Source: Acidimicrobiaceae bacterium (lineage in GTDB: Bacteria > Actinomycetota > Acidimicrobiia > Acidimicrobiales > RAAP-2). From it: a DNA stretch of 13,872 bases. This document shows, piece by piece, positions 13,832 through 13,872 of the stretch. The stretch covers positions 148 to 14,019 of the forward strand of contig PLSY01000152.1 in assembly GCA_003164275.1 (NCBI GenBank). Direction: 5' to 3'. The notes below the pieces were generated by a model. That model had not been told where the DNA came from, searched no databases, and was given only the letters and a program-made list of their open reading frames with translations. The position numbers and the translations under genes are program-made. Each line of letters opens with the position of its first letter. Positions within the stretch are counted from its first letter, which is position 1.

Positions 13832-13872
13832 GCGGGCGTAGTTCAGAGGCAGAACACGAGCTTCCCAAGCTC
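13832..13872 (+). tRNA. tRNA-Gly (anticodon CCC), 5' part, cut by window end
   Basis: The acceptor strand GCGGGCG (13832-13838) is followed by TA and the D-arm GTTC-AGAGGCA-GAAC, then A. The anticodon arm is CGAGC-TTCCCAA-GCTC, the last pair falling past the window end. Loop TTCCCAA puts U33 before anticodon CCC and A37 after it, reading glycine codon GGG. The sequence matches bacterial tRNA-Gly throughout. The variable loop, T-arm and 3' acceptor strand lie outside the window. Confidence 0.9.

Overview
This is a high-GC window with an actinobacterial character. The dCTP deaminase at the right end and the iron-sulfur membrane oxidoreductase beside it closely resemble mycobacterial proteins (Dcd; EtfD/Rv0338c). 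Several genes lack a clear ribosome binding site and carry a TANNNT hexamer just before the start codon, as leaderless actinobacterial genes do. The secreted proteins with Thr/Pro linkers and Cys-rich repeats would suit a free-living member such as an acidimicrobial lineage. That placement is an inference; no taxonomic marker is complete here (the tRNA is cut by the window edge).

Layout, left to right: (1) the C-terminal two thirds of an MFS exporter (+), ending at a strong hairpin shared with the convergent next gene; (2) three genes for exported proteins: a 603-residue, 20-cysteine protein of unknown family (-), a seven-repeat secreted protein that reads as a seven-bladed beta-propeller (+), and an 851-residue two-domain glycoside hydrolase (+) with an intact GH26-like domain, a Thr/Pro linker and a GH5-like domain in which both catalytic glutamates appear to be glutamines; (3) an ammonium transporter (-) with a GlnR-type box in its upstream region; (4) two small membrane proteins of unknown function in tandem (-); (5) a single-domain cyclic-nucleotide-binding protein (+); (6) an EtfD-like (Fe-S) membrane oxidoreductase (-), preceded by dcd (-); (7) the first 41 nt of a tRNA-Gly(CCC) gene (+), divergent from dcd.

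How the genes fit together: the left half looks like an accessory extracellular region, plausibly for polysaccharide recognition and breakdown. The right half is housekeeping: nitrogen uptake, electron transfer from beta-oxidation flavoproteins to quinone, dUMP supply and a tRNA. The most unusual item is the GH26/GH5 fusion, in which an apparently active hydrolase is tethered to a hydrolase fold that has probably become a binding or scaffold module. No IS element, CRISPR array, integrase or phage gene was seen. No gene-free stretch exceeds about 300 bases; the larger gaps (2766-3063, 4261-4493, 7050-7311, 8887-9171) hold the regulatory sites and hairpins listed.
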